Assembly: GCA_963746315.1 (NCBI GenBank)
Contig: CAVVAR010000012.1
Coordinates: forward strand, 1,860,001-1,924,000
Direction of reading: 5' to 3'
Length of the DNA: 64,000 bases
DNA from: Ga0077555 sp963746315
GTDB lineage: Bacteria; Pseudomonadota; Alphaproteobacteria; Rhizobiales; Hyphomicrobiaceae
Part shown: piece after piece, positions 51,890-60,606 of the stretch
Position numbering within the stretch: the first letter of the stretch is position 1
Layout of the letters: every line of letters starts with the position of its first letter
Notes under the pieces: generated by a model
Database searches by the model: none
What the model saw: only the letters and a program-made list of their open reading frames with translations
What the model was told of the DNA's origin: nothing
Position numbers and translations under genes: made by a program

Positions 51890-52378
51890 ATGTTCGACCT
51901 TACGTCGTCAAAGCTGCTGATTCTCGCGGTCGTCGCCCTGATCGTCGTCGGTCCAAAAGACCTGCCGGCACTGTTGCGCACGCTCGGACGCTACATGGGC
52001 ATGATCCGCCGGCAGGCCAACGAGTTCCGCACCCAGTTCGAGGATGCGATGCGTGACACCGAGCTGGCCGACCTCAAGAAGGAGGTCGAGACGCTCGGGC
52101 GCGACACGCAAGACACGCTCCGGGATGCCACCCAGTCGGTCGAGACACAGTTGGGCGACGTCACCCGCGATGTGAACAACTCGCTCTCCCAGACCGACAA
52201 ACCACGCGACGCCCTGGGCGACGCGACAGGCTCGGACACGCCCCCCGCAGCGCTGGACGCAAGCCCCGAAAGCCCGGCCTTGCCAGCGAGTGAGCCCGCA
52301 CCCGAGGCTCCATCCGCGCCACCTGCCGCAGAGCCAAAACCGGTGGCCGAGGCCGATACCGCACGCAGCGGAGCCTGA
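51890..52378 (+). CDS. tatB: Twin-arginine translocase subunit TatB
   Basis: This 162-residue protein has the TatB layout: MFDLTSSKLLILAVVALIVVGPKDLPALLRTLGRYMG with the conserved Gly-Pro hinge, then a long amphipathic helix (about 30-110) and an Ala/Pro/Glu-rich tail. TatB forms the substrate-receptor complex with TatC. It follows tatA by about 115 bases and precedes tatC by four bases, so TatB and TatC are translated together. The tail is longer than in E. coli TatB. Confidence 0.92.
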   Translation: MFDLTSSKLLILAVVALIVVGPKDLPALLRTLGRYMGMIRRQANEFRTQFEDAMRDTELADLKKEVETLGRDTQDTLRDATQSVETQLGDVTRDVNNSLSQTDKPRDALGDATGSDTPPAALDASPESPALPASEPAPEAPSAPPAAEPKPVAEADTARSGA

Positions 52379-52382
52379 GGTC

Positions 52383-53222
52383 ATGCAGGATATTACCCCC
52401 GCCGCCCCCGCATCCTCGACACCGCCAGAGCCTTCCAACGACGGCCAGGAAGAGATCGATCAGTCGCGGATGCCGCTGATCGAGCATCTGACGGAGCTCC
52501 GTCAGCGGCTGATCACGTCGCTGTTCGCATTCTTCGGAATGTTCGTCGCCTGCTTCTTCTTCGCCAAGCCGATCTACAATGTGTTGGTCTGGCCGTATGT
52601 GCGCGTGGTCGGCGAGGAGAAGGCGAAGCTGATCGCGACCCACTTCCTCGAGCAGCTCTATACGAATATCCGGCTGGCGATGTTCGGTGCCGCCTTCCTG
52701 TCGTTTCCGATCGTTGCGAGCCAAGTCTACAAGTTCGTTGCGCCTGGGCTCTACAAGAACGAGAAGCAGGCCTTTGTGCCCTATCTTGTTGCGACACCGA
52801 TCCTGTTTTTCCTCGGCACGCTGGTGGTCTACTTCCTCGTGATGCCGATGCTGATCTCGTTCTCGCTCGATATCACGCCGCAGGCCGCCGGCGACGGCAA
52901 GGCCGCGATCGAGCTGCTGCCGAAGGTGTCGGAGTACCTGTCGCTGATCATGACGCTGATCTTCGGCTTTGGCATCTGCTTCCAATTGCCGGTGATCGTC
53001 ACGCTCCTGGCGCGGGCCGGCGTGGTTACGGGAGATTCGCTGCGCAGTTTCCGCCGCTATGCCATTGTGGGCATTACGGGTGCAGCCGCCGTGCTGTCTC
53101 CGCCCGATCCGTTCTCGATGCTGGCCATGATGGGACCGACCATCCTTCTCTACGAGGCCTCGATCTGGATTGTCGATCGTATGGCCAGGAACAATCAGGT
53201 GACGCCCGAAGATTCGGAGTAA
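52383..53222 (+). CDS. tatC: Twin-arginine translocase subunit TatC
   Basis: This 279-residue integral membrane protein has six helices. The N-terminal motif PLIEHLTELRQRLITS (the Glu-bearing twin-arginine contact region), the loop SFPIVASQVYKFVAPGLYKNEKQA and the later FGFGICFQLPV are all diagnostic of TatC. The start at 52383 lies four bases after the tatB stop. An Ala/Pro/Glu-rich leader of about 30 residues precedes the conserved core. It is the receptor for Tat signal peptides. serS follows after about 160 bases. Confidence 0.97.
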   Translation: MQDITPAAPASSTPPEPSNDGQEEIDQSRMPLIEHLTELRQRLITSLFAFFGMFVACFFFAKPIYNVLVWPYVRVVGEEKAKLIATHFLEQLYTNIRLAMFGAAFLSFPIVASQVYKFVAPGLYKNEKQAFVPYLVATPILFFLGTLVVYFLVMPMLISFSLDITPQAAGDGKAAIELLPKVSEYLSLIMTLIFGFGICFQLPVIVTLLARAGVVTGDSLRSFRRYAIVGITGAAAVLSPPDPFSMLAMMGPTILLYEASIWIVDRMARNNQVTPEDSE

Positions 53223-53384
53223 CAGACCTGCACGATAGGCCCCTGGACGGGGCTGAAACCTCGTACTAGACCACCCCTCGTCCCCGCCAAGAGGGACCCA
53301 GACGCGTAGACGGATAATCCCGCACTGGCGCGTCTTGGCTTCGGTCTCCGCTGCGCGCGGACGACGAGCAGAAGGGGTACGCCC

Positions 53385-54683
53385 GTGTTCGACATCAAGG
53401 CCATTCGCGACGACCCGCAAGCCTTCGACGAAGGCCTGAAGCGCCGGGGCATTTTTGGTGAGGGCGAAGGACAGTTCTCGTCGGCCGCGATCCTGAAAAT
53501 CGACGAGGAGCGCCGCGCACACGTCACCAAGCTGCAGGACGCTCAGGCCCGCCGCAACGCGGCATCGAAAGAGATCGGGGCTGCCAAAAAGGCCAAGGAC
53601 GACGCCAAGGCCGAGGCGTTGATGGCCGAGGTGGCGAGCCTCAAGGATCTGCTGGCGACCGGCGAGGCGCGCGAGCGTGAGCTGACGGAGAGGATCGAGA
53701 AGCTGCTCGCCGTCATCCCGAACGCGCCGCTGGCCGAGGTGCCGGACGGCCGCGACGAGGCCGGCAATGTCGAGGTCCGCCGTTGGGGTGGCCCGGCCAT
53801 GCTCAACTTCAAGCCGAAGCAGCACTTCGAGCTCGGCGAGGCGCTGGGCCTGATGGACTTCGAGACCGCCGCCAAGGTGTCGGGCGCACGCTTCGTCTAT
53901 CTGAAGGGAGCACTGGCGCGTCTCGAGCGGGCACTCGCCCAGTTCATGCTCGACGCGCATACCGAGGAGTTCGGCTACACCGAGGTCAACCCGCCGCTGC
54001 TGGTGCGCGACCACGCGGCCTATGGGACTGCGAACCTGCCGAAGTTCGCGGAGGATTTGTTTCGCACCGATAACGATTTCTGGCTCATCCCCACCGCCGA
54101 GGTCTCCCTCACCAATCTCGTGCGCGAATCGATCCTCGACGAGGACGCGCTGCCGATGCGGTTCACGGCGGGGACCCCCTGCTTCCGCTCCGAGGCGGGC
54201 TCGGCCGGCCGTGATACGCGCGGCATGATCCGCCAGCACCAGTTCCTCAAGGTCGAGCTGGTGTCGATCACCACGCCCGAGGCCTCGCTCGCCGAGCACG
54301 AGCGCATGACCCAGTGTGCCGAGACGATCCTGCAGCGCCTGGGGCTGCCCTATCGCACGATGCTGTTGTGCGCCGGCGACATGGGCTTTGCCTCGCAGAA
54401 GACCTACGACATCGAGGTCTGGCTGCCCGGACAGGACGCCTACCGCGAGATTTCCTCCTGCTCGGTGTGCGGCGACTTCCAGGCCCGGCGCATGAGTGCG
54501 CGCTACCGGCCGAGCGGGGCAAAGGATGTCCGTTACGTGCATACGCTGAATGGCTCGGGCCTCGCCGTCGGCCGCGCGCTGATCGCCGTCATGGAGAACT
54601 ACCAGCAGGAGGACGGCTCGATAGTCATTCCGGAGCCGCTGCGCCCCTACATGAGCGGCCGCGACCGGATCGCGAAAGCCTGA
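53385..54683 (+). CDS. serS: Seryl-tRNA synthetase
   Basis: This 432-residue class II synthetase has the N-terminal coiled-coil arm (about 30-110: LKIDEERRAHVTKLQDAQARRNAASKEIGAAKKAKD) that contacts the long tRNA-Ser variable arm. The catalytic core follows with motif 2 CFRSEAGSAGRDTRGMIRQHQF and motif 3 region GSGLAVGRALIAVMENYQQ. The EISSCSVCGDFQARRM block is characteristic. It is preceded by the tat genes and followed after about 100 bases by surE. Confidence 0.97.
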   Translation: MFDIKAIRDDPQAFDEGLKRRGIFGEGEGQFSSAAILKIDEERRAHVTKLQDAQARRNAASKEIGAAKKAKDDAKAEALMAEVASLKDLLATGEARERELTERIEKLLAVIPNAPLAEVPDGRDEAGNVEVRRWGGPAMLNFKPKQHFELGEALGLMDFETAAKVSGARFVYLKGALARLERALAQFMLDAHTEEFGYTEVNPPLLVRDHAAYGTANLPKFAEDLFRTDNDFWLIPTAEVSLTNLVRESILDEDALPMRFTAGTPCFRSEAGSAGRDTRGMIRQHQFLKVELVSITTPEASLAEHERMTQCAETILQRLGLPYRTMLLCAGDMGFASQKTYDIEVWLPGQDAYREISSCSVCGDFQARRMSARYRPSGAKDVRYVHTLNGSGLAVGRALIAVMENYQQEDGSIVIPEPLRPYMSGRDRIAKA

Positions 54684-54786
54684 CCCCGCTGCCATGCCGC
54701 TGTAGCATCCGGCTGGCATCCGGGCGACAAAGGCGCAACAAATCGCGGGCCTCGGGCCCAGACGCCAGCCTCAAGGGAGCCGAGCC

Positions 54787-55560
54787 ATGCGCATTCTCGT
54801 GACCAACGACGACGGCATCGACGCGCCGGGCCTTCACGCGCTGCGCCAGATTGCCGAGGAGCTGGCTGGTCCAGACGGTGAGGTCTGGGTGTCGGCGCCC
54901 GAGACGAACCAATCGGGTGCGGGCCACTCGCTCTCCCTCAACGAGCCGCTACGCATGCGCCAGATCGCCGAGCGGGTCTATGCCGTTCGCGGCACACCGA
55001 CGGACAGCGTCATCATGGGTGCGCGGCACGTCCTCAAGAGCCGCCGGCCGGACCTGGTCCTCTCGGGCATCAATCGCGGCGCCAATATCGCCGAGGACGT
55101 CACCTACTCGGGCACCATCGCCGGTGCGCTGGAGGGCACACAGCTCGGCATCCCCTCGATCGCGCTCTCGATGGCCTACAGCTACGCCGCCGGCGACCAT
55201 CCGCACTGGGAGACGCCCATTGCGAAGGCGCCCGCGCTGATCCGCCAACTGCTCGCCGAGCCCTGGCCGCCGCTCGTGCTGATGAACGTCAATTTCCCCG
55301 ACCGCAAGCCCGACGAGATCGAAGGCGTGATGGTCACGACCCAGGGCCGGCGCGACCAGCAGAACCTCGGCGTCGAGGAGCGCCATGATACGTGGGGCAA
55401 TCCCTACTATTGGCTCGGCTACGCCATGCGCCGCTCGAACCCGGAGCGCGGCACTGATATCTGGGCCGTCTACAATGGCTGGATCTCGGTAACACCGCTT
55501 TCGATGAACCTGACCGATCGGGCCATGCACACGCGCCTGACAGAGCGCCTCGCGACCTAG
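54787..55560 (+). CDS. surE: 5'/3'-nucleotidase SurE
   Basis: This 257-residue metal-dependent phosphatase removes phosphate from nucleoside monophosphates under stress. The metal site is Asp8-Asp9 in LVTNDDGIDAPG, then NQSGAGHSLSL and LVLSGINRGANIAEDVTYSGT with the conserved Asn. The stop codon TAG at 55558-55560 is the beginning of palindromic element B1, so the insertion of that element apparently supplied the end of the gene. In many Alphaproteobacteria pcm and then the LysM/M23 peptidase gene follow surE; here pcm is absent and the space is occupied by B1 and B2. Confidence 0.97.
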   Translation: MRILVTNDDGIDAPGLHALRQIAEELAGPDGEVWVSAPETNQSGAGHSLSLNEPLRMRQIAERVYAVRGTPTDSVIMGARHVLKSRRPDLVLSGINRGANIAEDVTYSGTIAGALEGTQLGIPSIALSMAYSYAAGDHPHWETPIAKAPALIRQLLAEPWPPLVLMNVNFPDRKPDEIEGVMVTTQGRRDQQNLGVEERHDTWGNPYYWLGYAMRRSNPERGTDIWAVYNGWISVTPLSMNLTDRAMHTRLTERLAT

Positions 55561-55632
55561 TGTTCCGGAGCCGACATTTGCTTCCCGTCACGGCTCGGTC
55601 GAGAGCAAATGTCGGCGCCAGCGAAACACTAG
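55557..55632. repeat. Palindromic element B1 (CTAGTG...CACTAG type)
   Basis: This is a 76-nt imperfect palindrome. End arms CTAGTGTT (55557-55564) and AACACTAG (55625-55632) pair perfectly. The inner arms CCGACATTTGCT (55571-55582) and AGCAAATGTCGG (55604-55615) pair over 12 bp, with a short mismatched zone between the two paired parts. The left end carries the surE stop codon. It forms a tandem pair with B2, 13 bases away. Confidence 0.8.
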
Positions 55633-55645
55633 CAACATCGCGATT

Positions 55646-55724
55646 CTAATGTAGCTTTTGCACCTGACGTTTGGTGACGAGCCCAGTCGAGCGCGGGTAC
55701 CAAAAGTCAGATGCGCTACACTAG
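55646..55724. repeat. Palindromic element B2 (CTAGTG...CACTAG type)
   Basis: This is a 79-nt imperfect palindrome. End arms CTAATGTAGC (55646-55655) and GCTACACTAG (55715-55724) pair at 9 of 10 positions; inner arms at 55660-55675 and 55699-55714 pair at 14 of 16 positions. Its stem sequence differs from B1, A1 and A2. Confidence 0.75.
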
Positions 55725-55944
55725 TTTCGCGAGCATTCCAGTTGCATTTCCCAGTCATGCTGCATTCATCCAGATGCCGCAGGACCGCCGGAAACCGGCC
55801 CTCGTGCCCCCATAATCTCAAGCTATTCCATAGTCTGCCGAGTCAGGTTGCGAGCTGGCGCGGGCGACACGGAGACAGTTCCATCCGTGCCTGCTGATGC
55901 AGCCGATACTTGCAAGGCGTCGAGCCCGGTCGCTCGCTGGCATA

Positions 55945-55960
55945 TTAAGGGCTCATTAAC
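55945..55960 (+). promoter_or_regulatory. CtrA-type box upstream of the LysM/M23 gene
   Basis: TTAA-GGGCTCA-TTAAC is an exact match to the CtrA consensus TTAA-N7-TTAAC, placed 40-55 bases before the start at 56000. It overlaps a 7-bp palindrome TTAACCC-AAAGA-GGGTTAA (55956-55974) that could bind a second regulator. CtrA is the cell-cycle master regulator of Alphaproteobacteria. Confidence 0.65.
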
Positions 55961-55999
55961 CCAAAGAGGGTTAACTCGCCGTGGGTATGAGGTATGCAC

Positions 56000-57503
56000 A
56001 TGTCGAGTTCAAAAGTTAATGCGTCGGACCGCACATTACCGGCTCGTTTGAGCCTCGTAGCAGCCAGCCTTCTATGCATGACAGTCGTGTCCGGATGCAG
56101 CGCAGATCTTGCGCGCATCGACATGGCAAGCGTCGGCTTGGCACCGGATACGCCTCAGCGGCGTGCTCCGATTCCTGCCGAGCCAGTCCGCCGTAGCTAT
56201 GCCGGCGGCCCGGTCGAGGCCACTCCTCCCACGACCCCCTACAGCTATAACCCGGCTCCCTATCAGGCCCCCGCGCCTTCCGTTGCACCCGTTCGGCAGG
56301 CCGGGCTCCCGGAGCCCGTTTCACGCGAGCCCGCGTCGCGCTTCCCCATCGAGGCGTCCGGACGATCGCCCCGCTCGCAACCGGACAGGCGCTCAGTCGC
56401 TGCGCCCGAACGAGCGTTCTACAATGATGACAGGACCGTCGAGGTCGTCGCGGGCGACACCCTTTACGGCATCGCCAAGCGGCACCGAGTCTCGATCTCC
56501 GAGCTGATGAGCACGAACGGGCTGCAAGGTCCGATGATCCGCCCTGGCCAGAAGCTGTTGCTTCCGCAGTCGTCGCGGCGGCAATCCCCGGGCCGACGCC
56601 GCGAGGCGGTCGCGGCAGCACCCACGCCGCGTCCGGCCCGAAGCGAGCCTATCGCTCGAACTCGAGCCGCCAACCCGCAGCGAGCCAGCCTCGCGTCCCG
56701 TGCCTGCCGCAAACGCACCGCACGACTGGACGGGAACGCATACGATCACCCCTCGCGACAGCCTCTATGCCATCGCAAGGCGCTACGGCACCACGGTCGC
56801 CGATCTGCAGGCCGTCAACGGCATTACCAATCCGGGACGCCTCAGGGCCAGGACGAAATTGAAGGTGCCGGCCCCCGCCGGCGACGCACCGCACCAGTCG
56901 ACGGCAACGACCCAGCCCGCTCCGGTTCCGCGTGCTGTGGCCCGCGGGGCGCAGGCGGAGCTGACACCCGGTCCCGCCACTCGGCCGACGATCATCAACT
57001 CGGACCGCCCAGAGCCGATCGGGAGCGAGCCGGCTGAGCGCGTTGCAGTCGCCACCCCGCAAAGCCCCGTCCTCAACGACGCGAGCCCCATCGCCAAGCG
57101 GACCACGCCGCAATCGGCGGCGCTGCCAGGCAAGTTCCGTTGGCCTGCAAAAGGGCGCGTCATCGCCGCGTTCGGGCCGCGCCAGGACAACACCCACAAC
57201 GACGGCATCAACATTCTGGTGCCGCAAGGCTCGAGCGTCGTTGCCACCGAGGGCGGTACTGTTGCCTACGCCGGCAGCGAGTTGAAGGGCTACGGCAAGC
57301 TGGTCCTGATCCGGCACGAGGGCAACTGGGTTTCCGCCTATGCGCACAACGACGTCCTGCTGGTCCGGCGCGGCGATAGCGTCGAGCGCGGGCAGGAGAT
57401 CGCCAAGGCCGGCAAGACCGGCTCGGTGGATCAGCCACAGGTGCATTTCGAGCTCCGCCAGGGCTCGAAGCCGGTCGACCCGATGCCACTACTCGAGCGC
57501 TGA
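56000..57503 (+). pseudogene. LysM/M23 (DipM/NlpD-like) peptidoglycan peptidase lipoprotein, apparent frameshift
   Basis: The start at 56000 (after GAGG) opens a signal sequence with lipobox VVSGC. LysM domain 1 reads TVEVVAGDTLYGIAKRHRVS; LysM 2 reads HTITPRDSLYAIARRYGTTVADLQAVNGI; and the C-terminal M23/LytM domain has GRVIAAFGPRQDNTHNDGINI, with the usual HxH replaced on the first motif. The two LysM domains are in different frames, and the break lies in the linker at about 56640-56690. One extra base restores a single protein. Such enzymes cut septal peptidoglycan or activate amidases. A CtrA box precedes it. The M23 zinc His positions are incomplete, as in DipM-like activators. Confidence 0.82.
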
Positions 57504-57532
57504 GACCCAGCGCCTCATATGCGGGCGCGACG

Positions 57533-59122
57533 TCAACCGGCGATCAACTGGCGCAAATCGCGCTTCAGAACCTTGCCGCCAGCGTTGCGCGGCAAGGGCT
57601 GCGCTAGGAACGTGATCGTCTCGGGAACCTTGTAGTCGGCGAGGCCACGCGCGGCATGACGGCGGAGTGCATCGCCGTCCTCGAAGCCATCCCGTCCCAC
57701 GACAAAGGCATGCACACGCTCCCCCAGAACAGGACAGGGGCGTGCGACGACGGCGGCCTCCACCACGTCCTCGTGCGACGCGAGAACGTTCTCGACCTCG
57801 ACCGAGAAAATCTTGAAGCCACCGCGGTTGACGAGATCCTTGGCGCGATCGAGAAGCGTCAGGAAGCCGTCGGCATCACACGTGCCGATGTCACCTGACC
57901 GCCAGTACCCCTCGACGAAACTTTCGGCCGTCGCCTCCGGATTGCGCCAGTAGCCCGGCACGACGTTGGGGCCTTTGAGCCAGATCTCGCCTGCTTCCCC
58001 TGAAGGCAACTCGCAGCCGCTATCGTCCATGACCAGAACATCGCTGCTCGGCACCGCGCAGCCGACCTGGGTCGTCCGCGCCCGGCTCTCGTCCGGCGGC
58101 ATCAGCACGACGGGCCCGGTCGTTTCCGTCGAGCCGTAGGCGTTGAAGAGACGCAACCCCGGCAGCCGCGCGCCGAGCCGCTCGATGGTGGCAGCCGGCA
58201 TCGGCGCGCCCCCATAGCCGCCGATGCGCCAGGCCGAAAGGTCGGCGTCCCCGAAAGCCGGGCTCAACAGGCACAGGTTGTACATCGCCGGGACCATGAC
58301 TGTGTGGGTCATCCGCTCGGCTTCCGCGAGGGCGAGGAAGGCGTCGGCCTTGAAGGCAGGCATGACGATCAGCGTACCGGCGACCCGCAGCATGAGGGCG
58401 ATGCCGGCGGTAAGCCCCGTGACGTGGCTCAAGGGGACGCTCACCACCGAACGGTCGGCGGGACCCAGCCCCATCGCCAACTCGTAGATCATGGCCGCGT
58501 GCACGATGCCGAGGTGGGTCAGCATCGCGCCTTTCGGACGCCCGGTCGTACCCGAGGTGTAGAGGATGGCCGCGACATCCTCCTCGCCAACGGCAGAAGC
58601 TGGCAAAGCCGCGCCCCCATAGAGTCGGGCCAACGCATCGGCCGCCCCCGCCACGGCCAAAGGCAGGCGGTGAACCAGCGACGGAGTTTCAGCGCGTGGC
58701 GGCAGACTGACGGCGAGCACGTCGTCGTAAAGCAAAGCGGCGGCGCCGCAATCGGCAAGGACGAAGGCGAGCTCGCGAGGGCCTTCGCGCACATTCAAGG
58801 GCACGACGATGGCCCCGATCCGGACCACAGCGAGGAAAGCCAGCACGAACTCGGCCGAGTTCGCGAGCAGAAGAGCGACACGATCACCACGTACGATGCC
58901 GAGACCTGCGAGCCCGGCAGAAAGTCGACCGACCTCACGGTCGAGCGCGTTGTAGGTGAGCCGGGTTGTGCCGCAGACCAGCGCCTCCAAATCGGGACGG
59001 CGCTCGACCGCCTCCCCCAGCATGGCATTCACACTAGCCGGTCGCTCGGCGAAGCAGCGCATAAGCCGGGCGCCATAATGGCGCTCCTCACGGAGTGTCG
59101 GAGTCGGGCTGAGCCATCGCAT
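57533..59122 (-). CDS. AMP-dependent acyl-CoA synthetase/ligase
   Basis: This 529-residue ANL-superfamily ligase activates a carboxylate with ATP and CoA. The AMP-binding motif ILYTSGTTGRPKGAM, the A5 block NAYGSTETTGPVV, the YWRSGDIGTCDADGF hinge region and the catalytic Lys in PRNAGGKVLKRDL near the C-terminus are present. The start at 59122 (MRWLSPTPTL) is chosen over 59182. It lies about 90 bases after dctM on the same strand, behind a hairpin, and could activate whatever the TRAP system imports; that link is inference. It converges on the LysM/M23 gene. Confidence 0.92.
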   Translation of the reverse strand: MRWLSPTPTLREERHYGARLMRCFAERPASVNAMLGEAVERRPDLEALVCGTTRLTYNALDREVGRLSAGLAGLGIVRGDRVALLLANSAEFVLAFLAVVRIGAIVVPLNVREGPRELAFVLADCGAAALLYDDVLAVSLPPRAETPSLVHRLPLAVAGAADALARLYGGAALPASAVGEEDVAAILYTSGTTGRPKGAMLTHLGIVHAAMIYELAMGLGPADRSVVSVPLSHVTGLTAGIALMLRVAGTLIVMPAFKADAFLALAEAERMTHTVMVPAMYNLCLLSPAFGDADLSAWRIGGYGGAPMPAATIERLGARLPGLRLFNAYGSTETTGPVVLMPPDESRARTTQVGCAVPSSDVLVMDDSGCELPSGEAGEIWLKGPNVVPGYWRNPEATAESFVEGYWRSGDIGTCDADGFLTLLDRAKDLVNRGGFKIFSVEVENVLASHEDVVEAAVVARPCPVLGERVHAFVVGRDGFEDGDALRRHAARGLADYKVPETITFLAQPLPRNAGGKVLKRDLRQLIAG

Positions 59123-59154
59123 GGGTATCGATCCAGTCAGGCGATAGATAGAGA

Positions 59155-59179
59155 CATGGCCGCCTTTCGGGCGGCCATG
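59155..59179 (-). terminator. Hairpin terminator downstream of dctM
   Basis: CATGGCCGCC and GGCGGCCATG form a perfect 10-bp stem with a five-base loop, between the dctM stop and the acyl-CoA ligase start. It is followed in the minus direction by TCTCTATC. It may separate the ligase from the TRAP transcript. Confidence 0.5.
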
Positions 59180-59212
59180 CAAGAACGTGTGGACACGAAC
59201 GGGGTCTCTCGA

Positions 59213-60595
59213 TCAGTCGAGCATGCCCCACCGTCGCGGCAGCCAGAACACCGTCTCGGGAAAGTACATGCAGACGGCGAGGGCACAGAGCTGCAACAGG
59301 ATGAACGGGATGATGCCCTTGTAGATGTTCATCATGGTGATCGATGGTGGAACCGTGCCCTTCATGTAGAAGAGCGCGAACCCGAACGGTGGTGTCAGGA
59401 ACGCGGTCTGCAGATTGACCGCCAGCAGCATCGCGAACCAGAGGATGATCAGCTTCGGATCGTCGATAAAGCCCGGGAAGGTGGACTTCGCGAGGATCGG
59501 CGTGAACACCGGCAGGAGAACAAGGCAGATCTCCAGGAAGTCGAAGAAGAAGCCCATGAAGAACGCCATCGCCATCACGAAGATGAGCGTTTCCCAACCC
59601 GTATCGATGCCGAAGTGGTTCAGGACCTCGATCACGACGTCGTCGCCGCCAAGCGCGCGGAACACGTAGGAGAACAGCGTCGCGCCGAACAGGATGAAGA
59701 ATACGAGGCCGGTCGTCATGGCCGAGTTCTCGACCATCTCCTTCATGGACGTGAAGTTGAGGCGCCCCGCCTTCCAGGCGAGCAGAAGCGCACCCGCACA
59801 GCCGACGCCACCAGCTTCCGTCGGCGTCGCCCATCCGCCGAAGATCGAGCCCAGAACGAGGATGATCAGGAACGCCGGCGGCGCGAACGTGACGACCACC
59901 ATCTTCAGCAGCTCGGTCGGGTTCTGCGGTCCCTCATGCGCCCCGAGCGGTGGGGCCAGGTGCGGCTTCATGAAGGCGAGGATCATGATGTAGATCAGGT
60001 ACGTGCCGGCCATGATGAGGCCGGGAATGACGGCCGCCGCGAACAAGAGGCCGACCGAGATTTGCATCAGGTCGCCCATGATCACCAGCATGATCGAGGG
60101 CGGGATGAGAATGCCGAGCGTGCCGGACGCCGCGATACAGCCGCACGAGAGCTCCTTCGAGTAGCCCTTCTCCAGCATCACCGGCAGTGCGATCAGCGTC
60201 AGCATCACAACTGACGCACCGACAATGCCGGTCGTCGCCGCCATGATGGTGCCGAGCAACACCACCGACAGAGCAAGGCCGCCCGGCACGCGCCGCAGAA
60301 TGATCTGCAGGCACTTCAGCAGCTCCTCCGCGACGCCACTTCGTTCGAGCACCGTTCCCATGAAGATGAACATCGGCACGGCAACCAACACCTGGTTCTC
60401 GACCGCTCCACCGTAAACTCTGGGGAGCAGGTTCGCGAACTGCACCATGTTGAACACGCCAAACAGGATGCCGAGGTAGCCGAAGATGATGCCGATGGCG
60501 CCGAGAACGAACGCGACCGGGTAGCCCACGAACATAATGAACGTGAGCACCAGGAACATGATGATGGCGAGGTGATCGCCGATCCAATCGATCAT
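59213..60595 (-). CDS. dctM: TRAP transporter large permease (DctM)
   Basis: This 460-residue membrane protein of the TRAP large-permease family has about twelve helices. Typical blocks are FVGYPVAFVLGAIG, NQVLVAVPMFIFMGTVLERSGVAEELL, TLGILIPPSIMLVIMG and the ATPTEAGGVG loop. With DctQ it forms the Na+-driven channel that receives substrate from a periplasmic DctP. It starts 11 bases after dctQ, so the two are coupled. The usual substrates are C4-dicarboxylates, lactate or aromatic acids; this one is not known. Confidence 0.96.
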   Translation of the reverse strand: MIDWIGDHLAIIMFLVLTFIMFVGYPVAFVLGAIGIIFGYLGILFGVFNMVQFANLLPRVYGGAVENQVLVAVPMFIFMGTVLERSGVAEELLKCLQIILRRVPGGLALSVVLLGTIMAATTGIVGASVVMLTLIALPVMLEKGYSKELSCGCIAASGTLGILIPPSIMLVIMGDLMQISVGLLFAAAVIPGLIMAGTYLIYIMILAFMKPHLAPPLGAHEGPQNPTELLKMVVVTFAPPAFLIILVLGSIFGGWATPTEAGGVGCAGALLLAWKAGRLNFTSMKEMVENSAMTTGLVFFILFGATLFSYVFRALGGDDVVIEVLNHFGIDTGWETLIFVMAMAFFMGFFFDFLEICLVLLPVFTPILAKSTFPGFIDDPKLIILWFAMLLAVNLQTAFLTPPFGFALFYMKGTVPPSITMMNIYKGIIPFILLQLCALAVCMYFPETVFWLPRRWGMLD

Positions 60596-60606
60596 TTGCG
60601 ATCCCC

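Noticed and set aside
52161..54719. An 852-codon minus-strand frame opposite tatC and serS
   Set aside because: It is the antisense shadow of tatC and serS in high-GC DNA; the plus-strand proteins are strongly conserved and the minus frame has no motif.
58304..60214. A 636-codon plus-strand frame opposite the acyl-CoA ligase and dctM
   Set aside because: Antisense shadow of two clear membrane/enzyme genes, with an Arg/Gln/Asp-rich composition.
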